5,592 bases of DNA from JBBRSC01 sp038245795 (GTDB taxonomy: Bacteria > Actinomycetota > Acidimicrobiia > Acidimicrobiales > Microtrichaceae): contig JBBRSC010000226.1 in NCBI GenBank assembly GCA_038245795.1, forward strand, positions 1-5,592, in the 5' to 3' direction. Below, piece by piece: positions 1 through 5,592 of the stretch. The notes below the pieces were generated by a model that saw only the letters and a list, made by a program, of their open reading frames with translations, had not been told where the DNA came from and did not search any database. How positions within the stretch are numbered: the first letter of the stretch is position 1; the number at the start of each line of letters is the position of its first letter. The position numbers and the translations under genes were made by a program.

Positions 1-127
1 TCACGATTCCCGACTCGAAGCGGAGCTCCACCGTGGCGGCCCGCGTCCTTCGTTGGGCACGCGCTCGGCGCGACACAGCGATCGCCGCCAGGACTCCGCA
101 GAGCAGCAGGATCAGCAGCCAGCCCAC
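1..127 (-). CDS. N-terminal fragment of an unidentified small membrane protein (divergent gene, 3' end outside window)
   Basis: Reading the minus strand from a GTG at 127-125 gives 42 codons without a stop up to the window edge. The start is supported by a perfect AGGAGG Shine-Dalgarno at 140-135, with 7 nt between it and the GTG. The N-terminus (GWLLILLLCGVLAAIAV) is a single hydrophobic helix of about 17 residues. It is followed at once by a very basic stretch (SRRARAQRRTR), then a more polar segment (ATVELRFESGIV). By the positive-inside rule this suggests a membrane anchor with the C-terminal part in the cytoplasm. An uncleaved signal anchor fits better than a secreted protein, because the charges follow rather than precede the helix. 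I do not recognise the family and too little is visible to assign one. It is transcribed away from the transporter operon and may be functionally unrelated. An overlapping ATG-initiated reading (positions 150-112) ends after 12 codons and is less likely. Confidence 0.55.
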   Translation of the reverse strand, partial: MGWLLILLLCGVLAAIAVSRRARAQRRTRAATVELRFESGIV

Positions 128-134
128 TTGTCGG

Positions 135-140
135 CCTCCT
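135..140 (-). promoter_or_regulatory. Ribosome binding site of the divergent membrane-protein gene
   Basis: The minus strand reads AGGAGG, an exact match to the Shine-Dalgarno consensus, 7 nt before a GTG at 127-125. It is the strongest ribosome binding site in the window. It is the main reason for calling a real gene here, since the visible coding part is short. Confidence 0.6.
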
Positions 141-161
141 GGTGATCCATCACCCAATCGT

Positions 162-179
162 AGGGGAGTTCTCTCCCCT
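162..179. repeat. Perfect 7-bp inverted repeat in the divergent intergenic region (possible operator)
   Basis: The arms AGGGGAG (162-168) and CTCCCCT (173-179) are exact reverse complements separated by 4 nt. The element lies 35 nt from the start of the leftward gene and about 150 nt from the start of the binding-protein gene. That position suits an operator for a regulator of either gene, or an RNA hairpin in the leader of the leftward gene. No U-run follows it on either strand, so it is a poor intrinsic terminator. No regulator gene is visible in the window, so the function is inferred from position only. Confidence 0.4.
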
Positions 180-274
180 GCCTCTGGCCACTCACTGGGT
201 GTTTCGCGTTGTAGTGTGCGCCTTCCATGTGCCGACAGTCACAGCCTGCGGCGCTGGGGGAATGACGAAACAGC

Positions 275-293
275 GGGTCCGCTCCGGCGGCCC
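275..293 (+). promoter_or_regulatory. Leader hairpin with a UNCG-type tetraloop upstream of the binding-protein gene
   Basis: GGG (275-277) pairs with CCC (291-293). After one bulged T (278), CCGC (279-282) pairs with GCGG (287-290), closing a TCCG loop (283-286). In RNA the tip is C(UCCG)G, a member of the cUNCGg tetraloop class known to be unusually stable. It sits 38 nt before the ATG of the binding protein, so it would be in the 5' leader if transcription starts upstream of 275. No promoter could be placed confidently. It may affect mRNA stability or translation, or be a chance structure in GC-rich DNA. Confidence 0.35.
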
Positions 294-300
294 ACAATGA

Positions 301-313
301 ACCGCCACGCGGT
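301..313 (+). repeat. Short inverted repeat just before the binding-protein RBS
   Basis: ACCGC (301-305) and GCGGT (309-313) are exact reverse complements with a 3-nt spacer. The element ends 8 nt before the Shine-Dalgarno-like AGAGGG at 322-327. Together with the hairpin at 275-293 it makes the 55 nt before the start codon rich in secondary structure. The stem is short, so chance occurrence is quite possible. Confidence 0.25.
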
Positions 314-321
314 GACAAGAA

Positions 322-327
322 AGAGGG
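322..327 (+). promoter_or_regulatory. Ribosome binding site of the solute-binding protein gene
   Basis: AGAGGG lies 3 nt before the ATG at 331. The spacing is a little short, but the purine-rich match and the lipoprotein signal sequence that follows make this the natural start. Confidence 0.5.
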
Positions 328-330
328 ACC

Positions 331-2067
331 ATGATTCGAGGACGCGGGAAGTTGATCGACGGCGGAGCAAAGATCTTCGCGGCCGTTCTGGTCGTATCGC
401 TGGCGGCGGTTGCTTGTGGAGGCAGCAAGGCCGGAACCAAGACCGATGCCGGCAACACCACGATCCCTGCCAATCAAAAGGCGCCGGGCGAGAAGTCAGA
501 GCCGGGCACCATCAAACGCGGCGGTGTGATGACCGTCGGCCTCGAGTCCGAGAGCACTGGCGGCTGGTGTCTGGCCTCGGGCCAACTTGCGGTCTCGGGC
601 ATACAGGTGCACAACGCCATTTACGATCCACTCGCCATCTTCGACGAGAACTACGTGGCCAAGCCTTACCTTGCCGAGTCGCTGACACCCAATGCCGATG
701 CAACGCTCTGGACGATCAAACTCCGACCGGGCATCTTGTTCCACGACGGCACCAAGCTCGACTCCGCGGTTGTCAAGGACAACATCGATCTCTGGTGGGG
801 TGAGCCAACGATCACCAAGGCCACCAACGTCTCTCCGGTGCTCTTCCGGCTGGTGTACAAGCAGATCCAGAAGGTCACCGTCGTCGACGATCTGACGCTC
901 ACCGTCTCCATGTCGAGCCCGTGGCCGCAATGGGCATCGTTCCTGGCCAGTGGTCGCAACGGCATGATGGCCGAAAAGCAGCTCCGCGCGGATTCCGATG
1001 GCGCCGGTGACCCGGCGAAGGACGGCACCTGCGCCGACACCCTCGTCGGCACGGGCCCGTTCAAGCTCAACAGCCCAGCGGACTGGGAGCGGAACCAACA
1101 GATGAAGCTTGTGAAGAACGAGAATTACTGGCGCATGGGAGCCGACGACAAGCCGTTGCCCTACCTCGATGGCATTACCTTCAAGCCCGTCGAGAACTCC
1201 GAGAACCGTTTCAATGCGCTGAAGTCTGGCGCTGTCGATGCCACGCACTTCTCGACGCAGAGCATCTTCGACGACATCGCCGCCGCACCCGACAAGTTCA
1301 ATCTGGTCAAGGAACCGAAGGGGCATCGCGAGGTCGCCTACGGGTTGGTTGATCTCGCGGCGCCGCCGTTCAACGACAAGGCGACCCGTCTCGCCATTGG
1401 TCAGGCAATCGACCGTACGGCGTTGAATCGGATCTCCAACAAGGGCAAGTTCGACATCGCCGACCAGCCCTTCGACACCGAGACCCTCGGCTACGTCGAG
1501 GGTCTCAAGTTGGGGGCCTATGACCCGGCGACCGCCAAGGCGTTCCTCCAGGGCAAGAACATCTCGATGAACCTCACGTACGCCACCGACCCGACCACGA
1601 AGCTGCTGGCCGAGGAGATCAAGCGTCAACTGGGCGAGGTCGGTGTGGCCGTGAACATCGCGGAGACCGATCAGTCGTCGCTCATCACCAAGGCATTGGG
1701 CGGTGGGTTCGGGGTACTCCTGTGGCGCAACCATCCCGGTGCCGATCCTGACACCCAGTTGGTCTGGTGGCGCTCCGGTTACCTGACCAACTTCTCGAAG
1801 ATCAACGATCCGCAAATGGACAAGCTGCTCGACGAGGGCCGGGTCGAAACTGATCCCGCCAAGCGCAAGGAGATCTACCAGAACATCTCCAAGCTCTTCG
1901 TCTCCGAGGGCTACGCACTCTGGAACTGGTACACCGAGTGGGCTGAGGGTACCAACAAGAAGGTCCAGCAGTTCGGCTACAACACCCTTCCTGACGGCTC
2001 CAAAGGGACCGGCATCAACTGGGGCTGGACCTACCTGACCGAAGCCTGGATGGACCCGAGCAAGTAG
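331..2067 (+). CDS. ABC transporter family 5 solute-binding lipoprotein (peptide/nickel type, DppA/OppA-like)
   Basis: This 578-residue protein is the substrate-capturing part of the importer and is expected to be lipid-anchored on the outer face of the cytoplasmic membrane. Residues 1-28 form a signal peptide: Arg3, Arg5 and Lys7, then a hydrophobic core at about 15-28, ending in a relaxed lipobox (AVAC) with Cys29 as the lipidation site. Residues 30-60 are a Gly/Ser/Lys/Glu-rich linker. Family 5 (SBP_bac_5) landmarks follow in order: IKLRPGILFHDGTKL (129-143), GTGPFKL (240-246), an NENYW element (263-267), LPYLDGITFKPVENSENRFN (276-295), LAIGQAIDRTAL (354-365) and the C-terminal lobe with LLWRNHPGADPD (463-474). 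Length is normal for the family (about 500-600). The substrate is probably an oligopeptide, but family 5 also binds nickel, sugars and other ligands, so no symbol is given. It heads the operon. Its stop is followed by a strong hairpin that may raise its level above that of the permeases. Confidence 0.95.
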   Translation: MIRGRGKLIDGGAKIFAAVLVVSLAAVACGGSKAGTKTDAGNTTIPANQKAPGEKSEPGTIKRGGVMTVGLESESTGGWCLASGQLAVSGIQVHNAIYDPLAIFDENYVAKPYLAESLTPNADATLWTIKLRPGILFHDGTKLDSAVVKDNIDLWWGEPTITKATNVSPVLFRLVYKQIQKVTVVDDLTLTVSMSSPWPQWASFLASGRNGMMAEKQLRADSDGAGDPAKDGTCADTLVGTGPFKLNSPADWERNQQMKLVKNENYWRMGADDKPLPYLDGITFKPVENSENRFNALKSGAVDATHFSTQSIFDDIAAAPDKFNLVKEPKGHREVAYGLVDLAAPPFNDKATRLAIGQAIDRTALNRISNKGKFDIADQPFDTETLGYVEGLKLGAYDPATAKAFLQGKNISMNLTYATDPTTKLLAEEIKRQLGEVGVAVNIAETDQSSLITKALGGGFGVLLWRNHPGADPDTQLVWWRSGYLTNFSKINDPQMDKLLDEGRVETDPAKRKEIYQNISKLFVSEGYALWNWYTEWAEGTNKKVQQFGYNTLPDGSKGTGINWGWTYLTEAWMDPSK

Positions 2068-2072
2068 TTCCC

Positions 2073-2113
2073 TGATGGTCGGGGGGTGCCTGTGGGGCGC
2101 CCCCCGACCATCG
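2073..2113 (+). promoter_or_regulatory. Very strong RNA hairpin between binding-protein and permease genes (mRNA stabiliser or partial terminator)
   Basis: GATGGTCGGGGGG (2074-2086) is an exact reverse complement of 2100-2112, giving 13 uninterrupted base pairs. Inside it, 2087·2099 can form a G·U pair and GCC (2088-2090) pairs with GGC (2096-2098). The stem is then 17 bp with a 5-nt loop (2091-2095). A further wobble pair (2073·2113) is possible. It starts 6 nt after the binding-protein stop. The sequence after it (GAGAACCC) has no U-run, so a classical intrinsic terminator is unlikely. Hairpins placed after the binding-protein gene are known in other transporter operons (for example malE-malF) to protect the upstream mRNA from 3' decay. 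I infer the same role here, possibly with partial termination. Confidence 0.75.
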
Positions 2114-2145
2114 AGAACCCGACCGTCTTCACCCCGGGGTATTTC

Positions 2146-3084
2146 GTGAACCTTCTGTCCAAATTTGTTCGGCTCGCCCTCGTGATCATCTGCGTCACGT
2201 TGTTTGCGTTCTCGTTGGTGTCGCTCCTGCCGGGAGACGCGGCGCGAACGTTCAACCCGTTCGCGAGCGACGAGCAGATCGCGCAGATCCGCGCCGATCT
2301 GCGCGTCGATGACGCGTTCCCGGTCCGTTACGGGCGCTGGCTCGGGGACTTCGTTCGCGGCGACCTCGGCCAGTACTACGGGGTGGCCGGGGAAACCGTC
2401 GCCGACAAGTTCGGTAAGGACTTCCCGAAGACGCTGCTGCTCGTGCTGTACACGCAGATCTTCGTGCTGCTGCTCGCCATACCACTCGGTGTGTTCACCG
2501 GGGCTCGCGCCGGTTCCGCCTTCGACAAATCGATGAACCTGCTGTTTTTTTTGGCGTTGTCGATACCAGCGTTCGTGCTGGCGTTCTTCTTCAAGAAGTA
2601 CCTGACGATCGATCGAGAAGTGTTACCCGAGCGGGGCTGGGTGGATTTCAGCGTCGACCCAGTCGAGCACTTCCGCCATCTGATCCTGCCTGTGCTGTGC
2701 CTCGGTCTGTCGCAAATTGCGGTGTACGCACGTCTCCTCCGGAGCGACATGGTCGCCACCCTGCAGGAGGACTACATCACCATGGCCAAGGCCAAGGGCA
2801 TCAAGCCGAACCGGATTCTGTTCCGCCATGCGCTGCGGCCCTCAAGCCTCACACTCCTGACGGTCATCGGCCTCAATGTCGGCACGCTCATCGGCGGCGC
2901 CGTCATCATCGAGCGGATCTTCGGCCTCCCCGGCATCGGCACCGATACCGTCGAGGCCCTCCAAGCCCGACAAATAGTGGCAGTTCAGAGTTTCGTGGCG
3001 ATCATCGGGATCTCGTTCGTGTTGGTCAACTTCGTGGTCGATCTGTTGTACTCCGTGCTCGACCCGAGGATCCGACGTGGCTGA
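2146..3084 (+). CDS. dppB: DppB-family ABC transporter permease
   Basis: One of the two channel subunits of the importer. From GTG 2146 it is 312 residues, normal for DppB/OppB (about 305-340). Hydrophobic segments lie near residues 7-28, 93-119, 131-150, 177-197, 235-256 and 277-303, matching the six-helix pattern. The SLLPGD element after helix 1 (26-31), the extracytoplasmic stretch with FVRGDLGQYYG (69-79), and the EAA-type coupling loop (DYITMAKAKG, 209-218, followed by RHALRPS) are typical and contact the ATPase. The frame is open back to a GTG at 2086, adding 20 residues. That codon lies inside the hairpin stem and the extra residues are unlike the family. GTG 2146 instead has GGGG 6 nt upstream and puts the N-terminus where DppB proteins usually begin. 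The spacer from the binding-protein gene is then 78 nt. It overlaps dppC by 8 nt. A T8 run at 2545-2552 lies within helix 3. The symbol reflects family membership, not a proven dipeptide substrate. Confidence 0.93.
   Translation: MNLLSKFVRLALVIICVTLFAFSLVSLLPGDAARTFNPFASDEQIAQIRADLRVDDAFPVRYGRWLGDFVRGDLGQYYGVAGETVADKFGKDFPKTLLLVLYTQIFVLLLAIPLGVFTGARAGSAFDKSMNLLFFLALSIPAFVLAFFFKKYLTIDREVLPERGWVDFSVDPVEHFRHLILPVLCLGLSQIAVYARLLRSDMVATLQEDYITMAKAKGIKPNRILFRHALRPSSLTLLTVIGLNVGTLIGGAVIIERIFGLPGIGTDTVEALQARQIVAVQSFVAIIGISFVLVNFVVDLLYSVLDPRIRRG
3066..3070 (+). promoter_or_regulatory. Ribosome binding site of dppC inside the end of dppB
   Basis: GAGGA lies 6 nt before the GTG at 3077, within the last codons of dppB. 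It supports this non-ATG start and the 8-nt gene overlap, an arrangement expected to couple translation of the two permease subunits. Confidence 0.55.
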
Positions 3085-4078
3085 CACATTTCTGGAATCC
3101 GAGGCATCGCTGCCCGCTCCACCGATCGAGGACCGTCAGGGACCAAAGACCGGCACGAAGATGCCCATCACCGGTTGGATCTCCGGCATCTATCTGCTGT
3201 TCCTCATCTTGGTCGCCGTCTTCGCGCCATTGTTCGTGGCATCGCCGGTCGTTGGCGCCGACGGGTTCACGCAAAAGTGCGGCGACGGCTCGGGCTTTGC
3301 GCTCTACGACCCGATCGACTGCGTGGACCCCGGAGCACTCGACGTCGCCAACGGTGTCGAGGGCGCCGAGATCGGTTTCGACCACATTCTGGGGATCGAT
3401 GGTTCTGGGCGAGACATCTTCAGCGGGCTGGTCATCGGTACTCGTACGTCGCTGATCATCGCTACGGCAGCCGTCGGGGGCGCCATGCTGATCGGCGGCA
3501 CGCTCGGGATTCTCGCTGGCTACTTCCGAGGCAAGGTGGACACTGTCTGCAGCTTCATCTTCGACGTACTTTTGGCCTTCCCTGCGCTCATACTCGCTAT
3601 CGCGTTGGTCGGTGTGCTGAGCGGCCCCGACGAGACGAGCGGGATCAAGCGGATCGGTGTGCTCATCTTCACGATCGGCGTCGTGGCGGTACCGCTGCTG
3701 GGCCGAATATCGAGAGCTTCGACGCTGACCTGGTCAGAGCGAGAGTTCGTGACGGCGTCGAAGGCGTTGGGCGCGAAGAACGGTCGCATCATCCTTCGCG
3801 ACATATTCCCCAACGTGCTCCCGGCAATGTCATCCATTGCGTTCCTGGCCGTCGGGGTCGTCATTGTGACGGAGGGCAGCCTCTCGCTCCTCGGATTGGG
3901 CGTGAAAGAGGACTCCATCTCTTGGGGAAAGATCCTCGGCTTGGGCAACGATCGGCTCCGTCAAGACCCGACGATGGCCTTTGCGGCGGCCATTGTGATC
4001 ACCCTGGCCGTGATGTCGCTCAACATGTTCGGCGATGCCCTCCGACAGAAGTTCGATGTGCGGGAGAGCGCGCTGTGA
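3077..4078 (+). CDS. dppC: DppC-family ABC transporter permease
   Basis: The second channel subunit, 333 residues, starting at GTG 3077. A polar cytoplasmic tail (1-30) leads into helix 1 (about 34-57), the OppC_N-type arrangement. Next comes an extracytoplasmic loop (58-102), then the family hallmark HILGIDGSGRDIFSGL (103-118) and helix 2 (about 121-149). Further helices lie near 156-182, 192-209, 249-274 and 300-318. The EAA-type coupling loop is EFVTASKALG (223-232), followed by an IFPNVLPA element (243-250) typical of DppC. Length is at the upper end of normal. The first loop carries two cysteines, Cys68 and Cys82, that could form a disulfide outside the membrane. Its final codons overlap the next gene by 4 nt (GTGA), so all downstream subunits appear to be made from one message. 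The symbol is at family level, and the substrate is not established. Confidence 0.95.
   Translation: MADTFLESEASLPAPPIEDRQGPKTGTKMPITGWISGIYLLFLILVAVFAPLFVASPVVGADGFTQKCGDGSGFALYDPIDCVDPGALDVANGVEGAEIGFDHILGIDGSGRDIFSGLVIGTRTSLIIATAAVGGAMLIGGTLGILAGYFRGKVDTVCSFIFDVLLAFPALILAIALVGVLSGPDETSGIKRIGVLIFTIGVVAVPLLGRISRASTLTWSEREFVTASKALGAKNGRIILRDIFPNVLPAMSSIAFLAVGVVIVTEGSLSLLGLGVKEDSISWGKILGLGNDRLRQDPTMAFAAAIVITLAVMSLNMFGDALRQKFDVRESAL
4062..4066 (+). promoter_or_regulatory. Ribosome binding site deciding the dppD start
   Basis: GGGAG lies 8 nt before GTG 4075. A later in-frame ATG at 4087 has no comparable site at a suitable distance, so GTG 4075 is preferred. Confidence 0.45.
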
Positions 4079-5136
4079 CCGATCCCATGTCCACACCAAC
4101 GCACTTGACCGGCGCTCCCGGCGGCGAACTCCTGCGGGTCGAGAACTTGCAGGTCAGCTTCGGGACGTCACGCGGACGGGTCCATGCCGTCTCCGGTCTG
4201 TCGTTCAGCCTGGAGCGGGGCAAGACCATCGGCATCGTGGGCGAATCCGGCTCAGGCAAGTCGGTGACGTCCAAAGCCATCATGGGGCTCCTCCCCCGCA
4301 AGGGCGTCGAGAAGTCCGGCACGATCATCTACGCCGGCAAGGACATCTCCAATTTCTCGGGCAAGCAATACCGGGACCTGTGGGGCACCGAGATGGCCAT
4401 GGTGTTCCAGGATCCGATGACATCGCTGAACCCAGTGATGAAGATCGGCAACCAGATCACCGAATCGCTCCGAGTGAAGCTGGGAATGGACAAGGCCGAA
4501 GCAAAAGCGACCGCCATCAAGCTCCTCGAAGCCGTGCGAATTCCTGCTCCCGAGCAACGCTACGGCGTGTATCCCGGCAAGATGTCCGGCGGCATGCGCC
4601 AGCGAGTGGTCATCGCCATGGCACTGGCATGCGGCCCCAAGCTGTTGTTCGCCGATGAACCCACCACAGCACTCGACGTGACTGTGCAGGCACAGATCCT
4701 CGATCTGCTCGCAGAACAACAACGCGATCGGTTCATGGGCATGGTGCTCGTGACGCACGACCTCGGTGTGGTTGCCGGACGCGCCGACGAGATCGCCGTG
4801 ATGTACGCCGGGCGAATCATCGAGAAGGCACCGGTGAAGTCGTTGTTCGCCAACATGGCACACCCGTACACCGAGGCCCTCATGAACTCGATTCCGAAGG
4901 TCGAGTACCCGAGCCATACCCGCCTTCAGGCAATCGGCGGACGGCCACCGGACCTCGTCTCCCCCCCGCCGGGTTGTCCCTTCGCTCCCCGCTGTGTGTA
5001 CCGAACCGACATCTGCGACAAGGAACGACCAGAGTTGACCTCATTGCCAGGCCACCCCGACCATCTGTTTGCGTGCCATCATCCCGTCAGTGGTGCTCCG
5101 GTTCCAGTCGACCTGATCTCCGGCCGGGTCCGCTGA
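4075..5136 (+). CDS. dppD: DppD-family ABC transporter ATP-binding protein with C-terminal four-cysteine (oligo_HPY) domain
   Basis: Cytoplasmic ATPase, 353 residues, that powers import. All nucleotide-binding motifs are intact: Walker A GESGSGKSV (56-64), Q-loop Gln112 in FQDPMTSLNP, ABC signature MSGGMRQR (170-177), Walker B LLFADE with catalytic Glu195, D-loop TALD (198-201) and switch His228. After HPYTEALMNSIP (263-274) comes the oligopeptide/dipeptide C-terminal domain (oligo_HPY, about 245-335). It has cysteines at 301, 307, 314 and 334, spaced C-x5-C-x6-C-x19-C. This cysteine set is known to hold a [4Fe-4S] cluster in structurally studied DppD/OppD proteins, so a cluster is expected here. 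The start GTG 4075 overlaps the dppC stop by 4 nt. The frame is open about 900 nt further upstream, but that stretch lies over dppC and is a shadow. It should pair as a heterodimer with the ATPase that follows. A C7 run (4961-4967) sits before the first cysteine codon and leaves the frame intact. Confidence 0.95.
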   Translation: MTDPMSTPTHLTGAPGGELLRVENLQVSFGTSRGRVHAVSGLSFSLERGKTIGIVGESGSGKSVTSKAIMGLLPRKGVEKSGTIIYAGKDISNFSGKQYRDLWGTEMAMVFQDPMTSLNPVMKIGNQITESLRVKLGMDKAEAKATAIKLLEAVRIPAPEQRYGVYPGKMSGGMRQRVVIAMALACGPKLLFADEPTTALDVTVQAQILDLLAEQQRDRFMGMVLVTHDLGVVAGRADEIAVMYAGRIIEKAPVKSLFANMAHPYTEALMNSIPKVEYPSHTRLQAIGGRPPDLVSPPPGCPFAPRCVYRTDICDKERPELTSLPGHPDHLFACHHPVSGAPVPVDLISGRVR

Positions 5137-5592
5137 TGGCCGGGAGCGGAACGGCGCACCTTCGCGAGGGAGCGCTCGTCAGCGTCGAGAATCTGGTGGT
5201 CGAGTTCCCCGCTGGGCGGGGTCGGACCGTCAACGCCGTCACCAACATCAGCTTCGACATCGCCGAGGGGGAAACCCTGGGTCTGGTCGGCGAGTCCGGT
5301 TGCGGCAAGTCAACGACGGGTCGCGCCATCATCCAACTGCCGCCCCCGACGAGCGGAAAGGTGCGCTTCGACGGAATCGAACTCACGTCGCTCCACGGCG
5401 AAGCACTTCGGGAGCGACGGCCGCAGATGCAGATGATCTTCCAGGATCCGATCTCGTCGCTGAACCCCCGGCGAACCGTCTTCGACATCGTGGCCGAACC
5501 GCTGCGGGTGTGGAAGATCGGCAACCAGTCCGAGCAGGACACACGGGTACGCGAGGTGTTGGATGCCGTCGGCGTTGATCCCGACATGGCCA
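5136..5592 (+). CDS. Second ABC transporter ATP-binding protein, DppF/OppF type (N-terminal part, cut by window edge)
   Basis: The ATG at 5136-5138 overlaps the dppD stop by one base (TGATG), a classic translational-coupling junction. No strong Shine-Dalgarno is visible. The 152 codons present are open to the window edge and contain the first half of an ABC ATPase: an N-terminal strand region (LVSVENLVVEF, 14-24), Walker A GESGCGKST (52-60) and the Q-loop FQDPISSLNPR (102-112). The GCGKST form of Walker A and the SSLNPR ending are typical of the OppF/DppF partner. The signature, Walker B and H-loop would lie outside the window, so their integrity cannot be judged. Its role is to form the ATPase heterodimer with DppD. 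DppF and OppF/AppF subtypes cannot be told apart from this part, so no symbol is given. Confidence 0.93.
   Translation, partial: MAGSGTAHLREGALVSVENLVVEFPAGRGRTVNAVTNISFDIAEGETLGLVGESGCGKSTTGRAIIQLPPPTSGKVRFDGIELTSLHGEALRERRPQMQMIFQDPISSLNPRRTVFDIVAEPLRVWKIGNQSEQDTRVREVLDAVGVDPDMA

Noticed and set aside
227..300. Two tandem 12-codon open frames (227-265 and 262-300) joined by an ATGA overlap, possible leader peptides
   Set aside because: The first has no Shine-Dalgarno and the second has only a G-run too close to its ATG. There is no run of one amino acid and no alternative terminator/antiterminator pair, so attenuation is not supported.
180..330. A sigma-70-type promoter for the operon
   Set aside because: Scattered -10-like hexamers (TAGTGT at 212, CACAAT at 293) have no acceptable -35 partner at 16-18 nt. 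A promoter must exist here or further left, but I cannot place it.
33..803. A 256-codon plus-strand open frame crossing the intergenic region and the start of the binding-protein gene
   Set aside because: It is a shifted frame over the lipoprotein signal and mature N-terminus. The product is Arg/His-rich and low in hydrophobic residues, with no recognisable domain.
496..1815. A 439-codon open frame on the minus strand, antisense to the binding-protein gene
   Set aside because: It is a mirror of the GC-biased third positions of the real gene. Its product is Val/Arg/Gly/Asp-rich without domains or motifs, and the sense strand encodes a clear family 5 protein throughout.
2073..2113. Classical intrinsic terminator after the binding-protein gene
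   Set aside because: The stem is strong but is followed by GAGAACCC rather than a U-run, and the operon clearly continues 33 nt later. It is kept as a regulatory hairpin instead.
3175..4074. A 300-codon upstream extension of the dppD frame
   Set aside because: It lies entirely over dppC, is extremely Arg-rich and lacks motifs. The ATPase proper starts at GTG 4075 with a Shine-Dalgarno and the usual 4-nt overlap.
4961..4967. C7 run in dppD as a phase-variation tract
   Set aside because: It encodes a Ser-Pro-Pro stretch usual at this site in oligo_HPY domains, and runs of this length are expected in GC-rich coding sequence. The frame is intact.

Overview
The window comes from a GC-rich bacterium, most likely an actinobacterium. 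The evidence is strong G/C bias at third codon positions, frequent GTG starts (up to four of the six genes), a lipoprotein-type binding protein anchored at Cys29, and tightly overlapping genes. I cannot name the genus. An Acidimicrobiia-like or other marine/soil actinobacterium would fit, but this is a guess.

Layout. Positions 1-127 (minus strand) hold the first 42 codons of an unidentified small membrane protein that runs out of the window. Positions 128-330 form a divergent intergenic region with an inverted repeat and two small hairpins, one capped by a cUCCGg (UNCG-type) tetraloop. From 331 to the right edge, everything is one plus-strand operon for a peptide/nickel-type (Dpp/Opp) ABC importer. 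It consists of a family 5 solute-binding lipoprotein (331-2067), permease DppB (2146-3084), permease DppC (3077-4078), ATPase DppD with a C-terminal four-cysteine domain (4075-5136), and the first 152 codons of the second ATPase of the DppF/OppF type (5136 onward, cut by the window edge).

How it works together. The lipoprotein captures a substrate, probably an oligopeptide, outside the membrane and delivers it to the DppB-DppC channel, which the two ATPases power from the cytoplasm. The last four genes overlap by 8, 4 and 1 nt, so they are probably translationally coupled. The binding protein is separated from them by 78 nt that contain a very strong RNA hairpin with no U-tract. This arrangement would let the binding protein be made in excess over the membrane complex. 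The hairpin swallows the most upstream possible start of dppB, so I place that start 60 nt further down.

This is a conventional transporter locus. I see no CRISPR array, mobile element, tRNA, rRNA or novel defence-type system. The points worth a second look are the RNA structures, the dppB start, a T8 run inside dppB, and the unidentified divergent gene.
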